This document shows, in pieces, positions 1-6,406 of a DNA stretch of 10,485 nucleotides (position 1 is its first letter; every line of letters starts with the position of its first letter). The notes under the pieces are model-generated. The model was not told the DNA's origin, made no database searches, and saw only the letters and a program-made list of their open reading frames with translations. The stretch comes from Actinomycetes bacterium (GTDB lineage Bacteria > Actinomycetota > Actinomycetes > Streptosporangiales > Streptosporangiaceae): contig JAFACJ010000351.1 of NCBI GenBank assembly GCA_023425615.1, positions 1-10,485 of the forward strand, in the 5' to 3' direction. The translations under genes were made by a program, and so were the position numbers.

Positions 1-878
1 GCCCAGTCCAGGGAGCGCGCCGCCTCGGCGGGCGGCACGGTCGGGCCGACGGCGGCGAGCCAGCCGCGCAGCCCGTGCTCCAGCATCCCGCGCCTGCCGG
101 GGCCCTCGGGGTCGGGCACCAGCAGGCAGGGCGCGTCCAGGTGCAGGCCGATCAGCACCTCCGAGGGCAGCGCGGGACGGCGGACGCCCGGCTCCTCGCG
201 TTCGTGCACCGCGACGGCGGCGAGGGTCTGCGGTAGCCGCCAGTCCGCCTTGGCCGCCAGTTCGCGCAGTTCCTTGGGGTCGGGCACGGGTCCGGCGACG
301 AGCAGTTCCAGCAGCCTGCGGCGCCTGCTCTGGTACTCGCCCTCCGCGCGGGCGCCGGCCTCGGCGTGCCCGGCTGCCACGGCCTCGGCCAGCCGGTCGA
401 TGTAGGCGAGGATGGAGCCGGTGATCTGCCCGACGAGCTCGCCCGGCAGTTCCAGCGACAGCTCCTGTCCGCTGCGCGTGACGTATCCGATGGTGGCGCG
501 GGCGCCGACGCGGGCGGCGCGCTGCCACGCCTCCAGGCTCCTGGCCTCCCGCGCCTCGCCCACGCCCACCTCGTGGAAGAAGGCGATGACGTCGTCGGAC
601 TCCAGGTCGGGATCGGCGACAAGGTCGAACCAGTGGCCGATGGCGTACTCGACCGACTGCCGGATGACCTCGGCGTAGCGCGGGTCGTGCGGACGCACGT
701 ACTCCGGGATCGTCTCCGCGATCGCCGCCACGCCCTCCTCGGCGATCTCCGACAGCCGCGGCCGGCAGATCCGTACGAGTTCGTCCAGGGTCTTGCGGTG
801 TGACTCGTGGTCCACGATTCCCCGGAGCAGGCCCACGCCGCGGACCTCCTCTCCGAAGGCGAGTGCAGTGCCGCTCAT
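1..878 (-). CDS. PucR/CdaR-type transcriptional regulator, C-terminus cut off by window edge
   Basis: The minus strand is open without a stop from ATG 876-878 to the left edge, giving 292 full codons. The protein starts MSGTALAFGEEVRGVGLLRG, followed by a helical N-terminal half with EYAIGHWFDLVADP near residue 77 and AREARSLEAWQRAARVGARA near 109. After it come a basic stretch, QSRRRRLLELLVAGP (around 184), and a segment containing LPQTLAAVAV, HLDAPCLLVPDPEGPGRRGMLEHGLRGW and GPTVPPAEAARSLDW. This order resembles actinobacterial PucR/CdaR-like regulators, which carry a C-terminal helix-turn-helix; that domain would lie outside the window, so DNA binding is inferred from family likeness. Codon third positions are almost all G/C, supporting this frame over the other open frames here. 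The ribosome site is weak (GGTGA ending 3 bases before the ATG). It is divergent from the wall polymerase gene. Target genes are unknown. Confidence 0.82.
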   Translation of the reverse strand, partial: MSGTALAFGEEVRGVGLLRGIVDHESHRKTLDELVRICRPRLSEIAEEGVAAIAETIPEYVRPHDPRYAEVIRQSVEYAIGHWFDLVADPDLESDDVIAFFHEVGVGEAREARSLEAWQRAARVGARATIGYVTRSGQELSLELPGELVGQITGSILAYIDRLAEAVAAGHAEAGARAEGEYQSRRRRLLELLVAGPVPDPKELRELAAKADWRLPQTLAAVAVHEREEPGVRRPALPSEVLIGLHLDAPCLLVPDPEGPGRRGMLEHGLRGWLAAVGPTVPPAEAARSLDW

Positions 879-1149
879 GCTTCACCAGAGCGGCGTGGTT
901 GGCCAGACCTACAGTGCGAAGCGTTTCTGCCGCGAGTTATGTCACACCCTCGGGTCCTTGACGTCCCTCCCTGCGAAAAGGACTCGCGACAAATGCAACG
1001 GAACCGAGATTTCTTTCGTTCTTCACCACCAGGCATCCCCCGCTTAGTATCGCGGTCAAGCGGTCAGCAGCAGGTCCCCCCTGTTCCCACCCCCTCGTCT
1101 TACCGCCTCCCTTCGGTGTGCCTTGCCCAAGACGAGAGGTGTCCCTTCT
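879..1149. other. Divergent intergenic region, 271 bp
   Basis: This non-coding stretch separates the leftward regulator from the rightward polymerase gene. It is visibly less GC-biased than the genes, with A/T-rich patches around 975-1025. It holds a candidate promoter for the polymerase at 1022-1050. A TTGACG at 958-963 has no good -10 box at 17-18 bp. I could not identify a convincing promoter for the leftward gene. No tRNA-like fold or riboswitch motif was recognised. Confidence 0.7.
1022..1050 (+). promoter_or_regulatory. Candidate sigma-70-type promoter for the wall polymerase gene
   Basis: TTCACC (1022-1027) and TAGTAT (1045-1050) are separated by exactly 17 bp. The -10 box matches TATAAT at five of six positions and the -35 box matches TTGACA at four of six. 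A start about 7 bases after the -10 would leave a leader of roughly 90 nt before the GTG at 1150. This is a pattern match only. Confidence 0.45.
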
Positions 1150-4100
1150 GTGCCCATGCTGAGCGTCATCGTCCCCTTTCACAACGTGGCCGAATACCTG
1201 GATGCCTGCCTGTCCTCCCTCGCCGCCCAGACCGTGACGGATCTGGAAGTGATCATGGTCGATGACGGTTCCACCGACGGCGGTGATCGCATCGCCGAGA
1301 CGTGGACGGCACGGGACGAGCGGTTCGTCCTCCTCAGACGCGAGCACGGCGGGCCCGGCGCCGCCCGCAACGCCGGTGTCACCCGCGCCCGCGGCGCCTT
1401 CCTCGCGTTCGCCGACGGCGACGACGTCGTCCCGCCCGACGCCTACGACCACATGCTGAAGACCCTGGAGCGCACCGGCTCCGACGTCGTCTCCGGCGGC
1501 GTCCAGCGGATGGGCTCCTACGGCACCAAGCCCTCGCACCTGCACTCCCGCGCCATCACCGCCGAGCGCCTCGGCACCCACATCAGCCGCACGCCGAGCC
1601 TGCTGTACGACGTCACGATGTGGAACAAGGTGATCCGCCGCAGCCTGTGGGACGAGCACGGGCTCAGCTTCCCCGAGGGCGTCCTGTACGAGGACATCCA
1701 GCTCGCCGTCCGGCTGCACTGCCTGGCCCGCAAGGTCGACGTCATCACCGAGCCGATCTACCTGTGGCGGGAGCGCTCCGGCGGCAACCCGTCCATCACC
1801 CAGCGCCGTGACGCGCCGGAGAACCTGCGCGACCGGGTCGCGGCGCTGCTGAACATCGACTCCTTCCTCAAGGAGCACGCCCCCCGCAGGCTGCGCCGCG
1901 CCCACCACCACAAGGCGCTCACCAACGACCTGCCGCTGTACTTCAAGGAACTCCACCGGGTCGGCGAGGAGTACCGCGAGCTGTTCCTCGAACGTGTCAA
2001 CGCCTACCTGGACCGGGTGCCCGCCCGCGCCTACCGCAAGCTGCCCTCGGCGCAGAAGCTGCGGTTCCACCTCACCCGCGTCCGCCGCATGGACGCGCTG
2101 CTGGACCTCCTGGCCTGGGAGCGCGCCCTCAAGCCGGGCGCGCTGCCCGTCGTCCGCGAGCGGCTGCGCCTGTACGCCGACCTGCCGTTCCGCGACGACC
2201 GCTCCATCCCGGCGCGGACCTTCCGGCTCGTCGCCGCCGAGACCCGGCCCGTCACCCGCGTCGATGAGGTGGCGTGGCAGGACGGGCGGCTGCGGCTGGC
2301 GGGGCGCGCCTACGTGCCCTACCGCAGCCTCGGCGACCGCCGCCACACCTCCAAGTTCCTGGTCCTGCGCGCGCCGGGGAGGCTGCCGAGGCTCATCCGG
2401 ATGCGCAGCGAACTGCACCCCGACGCCACCGCGCGCTCCAACCAGGACCGCTACATCTACGACTGGTCGGGGTTCTCCTGCGCGATCGACCCGGGGAAGC
2501 TGAAGGGCGAGTGGCGCTGCCACGTGGTCGTCCGCGGCCACGGGCTGGTGCGCTCGGCGCCGCTGACCGTCCCGGTGCGCGGGCGCCCGCAGCGCCCCCC
2601 GTACGCCGAGCTCGACCACGACACCCGCATGGTCACCCGCTGGTCGGGCGACCAACTGTGCGTCTCGGTCCAGCCGCTGCGGGTCATCGCCACCGGCTTC
2701 CGGCTCGACGGCGACGAACTGGAGCTGACCACCCGGCTCGCCGACCCCGCGACCCGCGCCGAGCTGCTGGTCAAACGCGGCGCGACGGTACACGTGCTGC
2801 CCGCCGAGGTCGACGGGCGCGGTTGCGCGGCGCGGATCCCGCTGGACCTGCTCATCGACACCGAGAGCGCCGACGACTACGCCTCCTGGGGCACCTGGCT
2901 GCGCCTCGACGACGGTGAGCCGATCCGCGTCGCGGCCACCGAGCTGCTCCCCGAGCAGCGCTACACCTACCGGGCGCGCGAGGTCGCGGTGCTGCACACC
3001 CGCGACGGCAACCTGTCGATCGCCGAGCGCACCTTCCGTCCCGTCATCGAGACCGAGGAGTGGACCGAGGACGGCGTCCTGGTGCTGCGCGGCACCTACC
3101 TGGGCCCCGGCGAGCTGGTGACGGTGCTGCGCCGCCGCGGCACCGGCGACCTGCACACCTTCCCCTTCGTCCAGGACGGCGACCGGTTCGAGGTGCGGCT
3201 GGCGCTGCGGGAGGCCGAGGCGTTCGGACGCCGCGCGCCGCTCCTGGACGGCACCTGGGACATCACCGTGCGGGAGGCCGCCCCGCACGAGGACCGGCTG
3301 ATCTACACCAAGTTCGACCACGCCCACCTGCCGAGCCTCGCCGAGAAGCCCGTCGTCTTCGACGGCAAGCGGCTGCGGTTCCTGTGCTCGCAGTTCGACA
3401 CCCCGGTCATCGAGGTCTCCGCCGACTCCCGCCCCGACGAGCGCGGCGCCTACGCCCAGCGCGTCCTCCAGGAGCGCTTCTACCCCCTGCACCGCGACCT
3501 GCGGATGCGCGACCAGCTCGTCTTCGTGAGCTGGAAGGGCAAGCAGTGCTCCGACAACCCCCGCGCGATCGCCGACGAGCTGCGCCGCCGCGGCGACGAC
3601 CGCGAGCACATCTGGGTGGTGCGCGACACCTCGATCGCCGCTCCCGAGGGCGCGACCGTCGTCCGGCAGTGGAGCAAGGACTACTACAAGGCGCTCGCCC
3701 GCTCCAAGTACGTCATCGCCAACGACGACATGCCCGCCTCCTACGTCAAGCGCGAGGGGCAGATCTACCTCCAGACCTGGCACGGCACCCCGCTGAAGAA
3801 GATCGGCTTCGACATCGGGCAGGTGAAGTTCGCCAGCGGCAGCGGCTACCTCGACCACCTGGGGCGCGACGTCGCCAAGTGGGACCTCATGCTCTCGCCC
3901 AACCCCTTCAGCACCCCGATCCTGCGCGGCGCCTTCCGGTTCGGCGGCGAGATCCTCCAGACCGGCTATCCGCGCAACGACCTGCTGCACTCCCCCGGCG
4001 CCGCCGAGCACGCCGCGCGGGTCCGCTCCCGCCTCGGCATCCCCGAGGGCAAGCGGGTCGTCCTGTACGCGCCGACCTGGCGCGACGACCAGTTCTACGC

Positions 4101-4587
4101 CGGCGGCCGGTACCGGTTCGACCAGCGCCTCGACCTGCTGCGCGCCCGCAAGGAGATGGGCCACGACCACGTGTTCCTCATCCGCGGCCACCACCTCATC
4201 GCCGACGACCTGTACGACCCGTCCTACGGCGACTTCGTGCGCAACGTCACGGCCTACCCGGACATCACCGACCTGTATCTGATCTCCGACGTCCTCATCA
4301 CCGACTACTCCTCGGCGATGTTCGACTTCGCGGGCACGGGCCGTCCGATGCTCTTCTTCACCTACGACCTGGAGAGTTACCGCGATCAGCTCCGCGGTTT
4401 CTACTTCGACTTCGCCGAGCGCGCGCCGGGGCCGCTGCTGCCCACCTCCGATGAGGTGCTGGACTCGCTGCGGGACCTGGACGCGGTGGCCGCCGCGTAC
4501 GCGCCCGCCTACCGGCGGTTCGCCACCGAGTTCCACCCCTGCACCGACGGGCTCTCCTCGGCCAGGGTCGCCGACCTGCTGTCCTGA
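1150..4587 (+). CDS. Bifunctional GT2 glycosyltransferase / TagF-like CDP-glycerol glycerophosphotransferase
   Basis: This 1145-residue protein probably builds an anionic wall polymer of teichoic acid type at the inner face of the membrane. Residues about 1-220 form a GT2 domain: SVIVPFHN, VDDGSTDGG (37-45), GGPGAARNAG (67-76), the metal-binding DGDD (89-92), and a later YEDIQLAVRL. Residues about 370-720 hold three beta-rich modules. Residues about 770-1145 are a Glyphos_transf/TagF domain with TWHGTPLKKIG (H878), YAPTWRDD (W977), RGHH (H1014) and ITDYSS (1050-1055), the landmarks of CDP-glycerol polymerases. I see no membrane helix or signal peptide. GTG 1150 is preferred because GAGAGGT (1134-1140) lies 9 bp upstream; TTG 1123 and ATG 1156 fit worse. 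The sugar and polyol phosphate donors cannot be read from the sequence. Whether the product is glycerol phosphate or another polyol phosphate polymer is open. The 3' end overlaps the convergent membrane protein gene. Confidence 0.93.
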   Translation: MPMLSVIVPFHNVAEYLDACLSSLAAQTVTDLEVIMVDDGSTDGGDRIAETWTARDERFVLLRREHGGPGAARNAGVTRARGAFLAFADGDDVVPPDAYDHMLKTLERTGSDVVSGGVQRMGSYGTKPSHLHSRAITAERLGTHISRTPSLLYDVTMWNKVIRRSLWDEHGLSFPEGVLYEDIQLAVRLHCLARKVDVITEPIYLWRERSGGNPSITQRRDAPENLRDRVAALLNIDSFLKEHAPRRLRRAHHHKALTNDLPLYFKELHRVGEEYRELFLERVNAYLDRVPARAYRKLPSAQKLRFHLTRVRRMDALLDLLAWERALKPGALPVVRERLRLYADLPFRDDRSIPARTFRLVAAETRPVTRVDEVAWQDGRLRLAGRAYVPYRSLGDRRHTSKFLVLRAPGRLPRLIRMRSELHPDATARSNQDRYIYDWSGFSCAIDPGKLKGEWRCHVVVRGHGLVRSAPLTVPVRGRPQRPPYAELDHDTRMVTRWSGDQLCVSVQPLRVIATGFRLDGDELELTTRLADPATRAELLVKRGATVHVLPAEVDGRGCAARIPLDLLIDTESADDYASWGTWLRLDDGEPIRVAATELLPEQRYTYRAREVAVLHTRDGNLSIAERTFRPVIETEEWTEDGVLVLRGTYLGPGELVTVLRRRGTGDLHTFPFVQDGDRFEVRLALREAEAFGRRAPLLDGTWDITVREAAPHEDRLIYTKFDHAHLPSLAEKPVVFDGKRLRFLCSQFDTPVIEVSADSRPDERGAYAQRVLQERFYPLHRDLRMRDQLVFVSWKGKQCSDNPRAIADELRRRGDDREHIWVVRDTSIAAPEGATVVRQWSKDYYKALARSKYVIANDDMPASYVKREGQIYLQTWHGTPLKKIGFDIGQVKFASGSGYLDHLGRDVAKWDLMLSPNPFSTPILRGAFRFGGEILQTGYPRNDLLHSPGAAEHAARVRSRLGIPEGKRVVLYAPTWRDDQFYAGGRYRFDQRLDLLRARKEMGHDHVFLIRGHHLIADDLYDPSYGDFVRNVTAYPDITDLYLISDVLITDYSSAMFDFAGTGRPMLFFTYDLESYRDQLRGFYFDFAERAPGPLLPTSDEVLDSLRDLDAVAAAYAPAYRRFATEFHPCTDGLSSARVADLLS

Positions 4588-5066
4588 AGCGGGACTCCCT
4601 GCTGGAAGGGCCGGTCGAAGACCCGCCTGACCGTGTGGGGCCAGGGGACGTAAGGCCGTTCCGGCTGCCGCCGGAGCGGCCTTCGCGCCTCGTGCCGGGC
4701 CCAGACGGCGAGCTGGTACGGGATCGTCGTCAGATAGGCGCAGACGATGACCAGCGGCGCGGGCGAGCCGTACGCGCCGCTGCGGTCCCACAGCTCCTCG
4801 GCGACCAGCAGCAGGTAGAACGCGCCGAGGGCCCAGCCGGGCCGGCACCAGCCCCAGTCGGAGGCGCAGTGCAGCAGGACGATGGACACCGCCACCAGGA
4901 AGCACCCCGACATGACCAGGGTCGCCGCCCAGGCCAGCAGCCCGGCGCCGTCGGCCCGCATCACCTGTCCCAGCAGGGTCAGGCACAGCAGGACGTCCAG
5001 CAGCGCGGTGATCATCCCCAGCGCGACGATCAGCCCCACCCTCACCCGGCGCCTCGCTTTCCTCAC
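4509..5066 (-). CDS. Small four-helix membrane protein of unknown function
   Basis: The product is 185 residues. A basic N-terminus (RKARRRVRV) is followed by four hydrophobic segments near residues 11-35, 42-66, 76-92 and 102-124, then a charged cytosolic-looking tail of about 60 residues rich in Arg and Pro. Positive charges before helix 1 and after helix 4 suggest both ends are inside the cell. I do not recognise a family and no catalytic motif is visible. Codon third positions are mostly G/C right through, including the last 26 codons that lie antisense to the polymerase gene. The GTG at 5064-5066 has no clear ribosome site; a GTG at 5043-5045 follows GAGG by 6 bases and would drop seven residues. 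The EF-hand gene ends 112 bp upstream and the gap contains hairpins, so shared transcription with it is uncertain. Confidence 0.72.
   Translation of the reverse strand: MRKARRRVRVGLIVALGMITALLDVLLCLTLLGQVMRADGAGLLAWAATLVMSGCFLVAVSIVLLHCASDWGWCRPGWALGAFYLLLVAEELWDRSGAYGSPAPLVIVCAYLTTIPYQLAVWARHEARRPLRRQPERPYVPWPHTVRRVFDRPFQQGVPLQDSRSATLAEESPSVQGWNSVANRR
4652..4683 (+). terminator. Strong hairpin, probable terminator of the wall polymerase gene
   Basis: Two arms, AAGGCCG plus TCCGGC (4652-4658, 4660-4665) and GCCGGA plus CGGCCTT (4670-4675, 4677-4683), pair perfectly around the loop TGCC. The single internal pair T4659/G4676 is a G-U wobble in plus-strand RNA but an A-C mismatch in minus-strand RNA, so the fold favours plus transcripts. 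It begins 64 bp after the polymerase stop codon. There is no long U tract, which is common for actinobacterial terminators. It lies inside the coding region of the convergent membrane protein gene, where it encodes an Arg/Pro-rich part of the C-terminal tail. Confidence 0.68.
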
Positions 5067-5081
5067 GGAAAGCGATCATGC

Positions 5082-5107
5082 CCCCGGTCACGCACGGTGA
5101 CCAGGGG
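5082..5107 (-). promoter_or_regulatory. Inverted repeat just upstream of the membrane protein gene
   Basis: GGTCAC (5086-5091) and GTGACC (5097-5102) pair around a 5-base spacer. The stem continues as CCCC (5082-5085) with GGGG (5104-5107) past one bulged A, giving 10 pairs. The repeat sits 16 bp before the GTG at 5066. It could be a regulator-binding palindrome, a leader hairpin, or a terminator for the EF-hand transcript without a U tract. The sequence alone does not decide among these. Confidence 0.45.
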
Positions 5108-5132
5108 CGCTGCCGAGGGTTGGGCCTACCTT

Positions 5133-5170
5133 GACCGCGCGGGGAGTCCCGCAGGGGGTCACCCCCGGTC
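5133..5170 (-). other. Possible branched RNA fold or terminator after the EF-hand gene
   Basis: Two adjacent hairpins, GCGGG/CCCGC (5139-5143 with 5148-5152) and GGGGG/CCCCC (5154-5158 with 5162-5166), are enclosed by GACC/GGTC (5133-5136 with 5167-5170). Together they could form a three-way junction. The block starts 8 bp after the EF-hand stop codon on the minus strand, a suitable place for a terminator. High GC makes chance pairing likely, so confidence is modest. Confidence 0.4.
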
Positions 5171-5178
5171 ATACGCGT

Positions 5179-5388
5179 TCAGCCGAGGAAGACGATGAAC
5201 TCCTCAAGGGAGATGAGGCCGTCGCCGTCGGTGTCGGCCTTGGCGAAGATGGCCTCCTTCTCCTCGGAGGTGATCGACGTGCCGTTGCGCTCGTAGAGCC
5301 GCTCCAGCTCCGCCGGGGAGATCAGCCCGTCCCCGTTGGTGTCGACCACCGGAAACCACTCCCTGGCCTGCTGCTCGCTCATCCCCAT
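5179..5388 (-). CDS. Small calcium-binding protein with two EF hands
   Basis: The 69-residue protein is essentially one EF-hand pair. The first loop, DTNGDGLISPAE, spans residues 16-27 and the second, DTDGDGLISLEE, spans 52-63. Both have Asp at positions 1, 3 (Asn in the first) and 5, Gly at 6, Ile at 8 and Glu at 12, so both should bind calcium. There is no signal peptide, membrane helix or extra domain, so it is probably a cytosolic calcium sensor or buffer, like the small calmodulin-like Cab proteins described in Streptomyces. ATG 5386-5388 is supported by GGAGGGG ending 9 bases upstream; a second in-frame ATG two codons later has no such spacing. The start lies 42 bp behind the dioxygenase stop codon, so cotranscription is likely. 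What it binds is unknown. Confidence 0.93.
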   Translation of the reverse strand: MGMSEQQAREWFPVVDTNGDGLISPAELERLYERNGTSITSEEKEAIFAKADTDGDGLISLEEFIVFLG

Positions 5389-5430
5389 CTCGGTGTTCCC
5401 CTCCGCGCGGTGTCGCTCTGCGCGACCAAC

Positions 5431-6255
5431 TTAGCGTGCTGCGTTCTTGACGAAGACCTCCTTGCTGCCGTCGCCCTCCTTGTCGCCGGTGAAGTAGCCG
5501 CCGCGGATGTGGCGCCGGGTGGTGTCGTCGTCGCTGGCGCGGGCGGCGGCGTGCCACAGGTAGGCGTCGTGGAGGAGGAGGTCGCCGCGTTCGCAGTAGA
5601 CGGCGGTCTCGCCGGGCACCTTCTCGAAGCCCAGGGGCATGGGGAAGGGCGCCGGGTCGTCGGTGTGGCCGCCGTGGGAGCGGCTGCCCTCGGGCAGGGG
5701 GACGTTGCCGGGGGCGGGTGTGGCCCAGCGGTGGCTGCCGGGTACCACGCGCAGGAAGCCGTTGGCGGGGCTGGTGGCGTCGATGTGGATGGTGAAGGCC
5801 GCCGACGGCCAGATGTCGAGGTTGGGGGCGGCCTGCCAGTCGGCGTGCCAGCCGATGCGGGAGTAGCCGGACTCCCTTCCGGGGCGGGCGTCCTGGTAGA
5901 CGACGCCGAAGCGGTGGCCGTCGTTCAGCCAGCAGTCCGGGCCGAGGAGGCGTTCCAGTGCGGCGATCAGCCGGGTGTCGGTCACCGCCTCCAGGACGGC
6001 GGGTGACAGCTCGTTGACGTACTCGACGTAGTTGGCGAAGCGTTCGGCCTTGCGCTCGTCGTCGAGGAAGGCGACCGAACCGTACCGTTCGGGCAGCCGC
6101 CCGGCCACGACCTCCGACTGCGCCCGTACGCAGTCGTTCTCCATCGCCTCCAGCTGCGCCTCGGAGTACAGGCCGCGCAGCAGGACATAGCCTTCCTTCG
6201 CATAGAAGGCGGCCAGGCCATCCAGATCTTCGACAGAGAAGACAATCGGTTCCAT
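5431..6255 (-). CDS. Phytanoyl-CoA dioxygenase (PhyH) family 2-oxoglutarate/Fe(II) oxygenase
   Basis: The 274-residue protein has the typical length and order of PhyH-family enzymes, which hydroxylate small molecules or acyl-CoAs using Fe(II), O2 and 2-oxoglutarate. Visible landmarks are FYAKEGYVLLRGL near the N-terminus, the iron-binding HxD in GWHADW (H137, D139), ANGFLRVVPGSHRW (164-177), RGDLLLHDAYLWH with the distal iron ligand H235, and TRRHIRGGYF, where R247 or R248 probably binds the 2-oxoglutarate carboxylate. All catalytic residues appear intact. The family also includes ectoine hydroxylase and natural-product enzymes, so the substrate cannot be named. No good ribosome site precedes ATG 6253-6255: a GGGG lies 13 bases away, and an upstream in-frame TGA excludes a much longer start. 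It is divergent from an acyl-CoA synthetase, which fits a lipid substrate, and is followed by the EF-hand gene. Confidence 0.9.
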   Translation of the reverse strand: MEPIVFSVEDLDGLAAFYAKEGYVLLRGLYSEAQLEAMENDCVRAQSEVVAGRLPERYGSVAFLDDERKAERFANYVEYVNELSPAVLEAVTDTRLIAALERLLGPDCWLNDGHRFGVVYQDARPGRESGYSRIGWHADWQAAPNLDIWPSAAFTIHIDATSPANGFLRVVPGSHRWATPAPGNVPLPEGSRSHGGHTDDPAPFPMPLGFEKVPGETAVYCERGDLLLHDAYLWHAAARASDDDTTRRHIRGGYFTGDKEGDGSKEVFVKNAAR

Positions 6256-6406
6256 ATCGGGAAAGTAACCCCGCCAGGTTTCCTGCCGGGTCGGCTTCTG
6301 TCACGCCCGGGCAAATCCCTTGACGGGAACGAGATATAAGCAAGGACTTACACCAGGGCGTGGTGCCGGGTTAGGTTGAGGTCTCCCCGTCGGAAGGATC
6401 CCGAAG
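6256..6406. promoter_or_regulatory. Divergent promoter region between dioxygenase and acyl-CoA synthetase
   Basis: This 151-bp gap must carry the promoters for both divergent genes. Its centre (6311-6353) is less GC-rich, with TTGACG at 6320-6325, TATAAG at 6335-6340, and CCTTG/CAAGG arms at 6318-6322 and 6341-6345. TTGACG and TATAAG are only 9 bp apart and so are not a standard pair. A weak alternative for the rightward gene is CTTACA (6347-6352) with TAGGTT (6372-6377), 19 bp apart. I cannot assign either start site firmly. Confidence 0.5.

Noticed and set aside
366..803. Plus-strand open frame of 145 codons within the first gene.
   Set aside because: It is antisense to the PucR-like regulator, whose minus-strand frame has better codon bias and recognisable sequence.
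1123..1149. TTG start nine codons upstream for the wall polymerase.
   Set aside because: No ribosome site precedes it, and it would bury the GAGAGGT that is well spaced for GTG 1150.
937..5172. A 1411-codon open frame on the minus strand covering the wall polymerase gene.
   Set aside because: It is a by-product of high GC. Its translation is low-complexity (Gly, Val, Ala, Asp, Arg), lacks recognisable domains, and lies opposite a gene with clear GT2 and TagF motifs.
6320..6340. TTGACG with TATAAG as a promoter for the acyl-CoA synthetase.
   Set aside because: The boxes are only 9 bp apart, too close for a standard sigma-70 promoter.
5204..6343. A 379-codon minus-strand frame overlapping the dioxygenase and EF-hand genes.
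   Set aside because: It is a shifted frame of two well-supported genes, with an Arg/Pro-rich translation and no domain.
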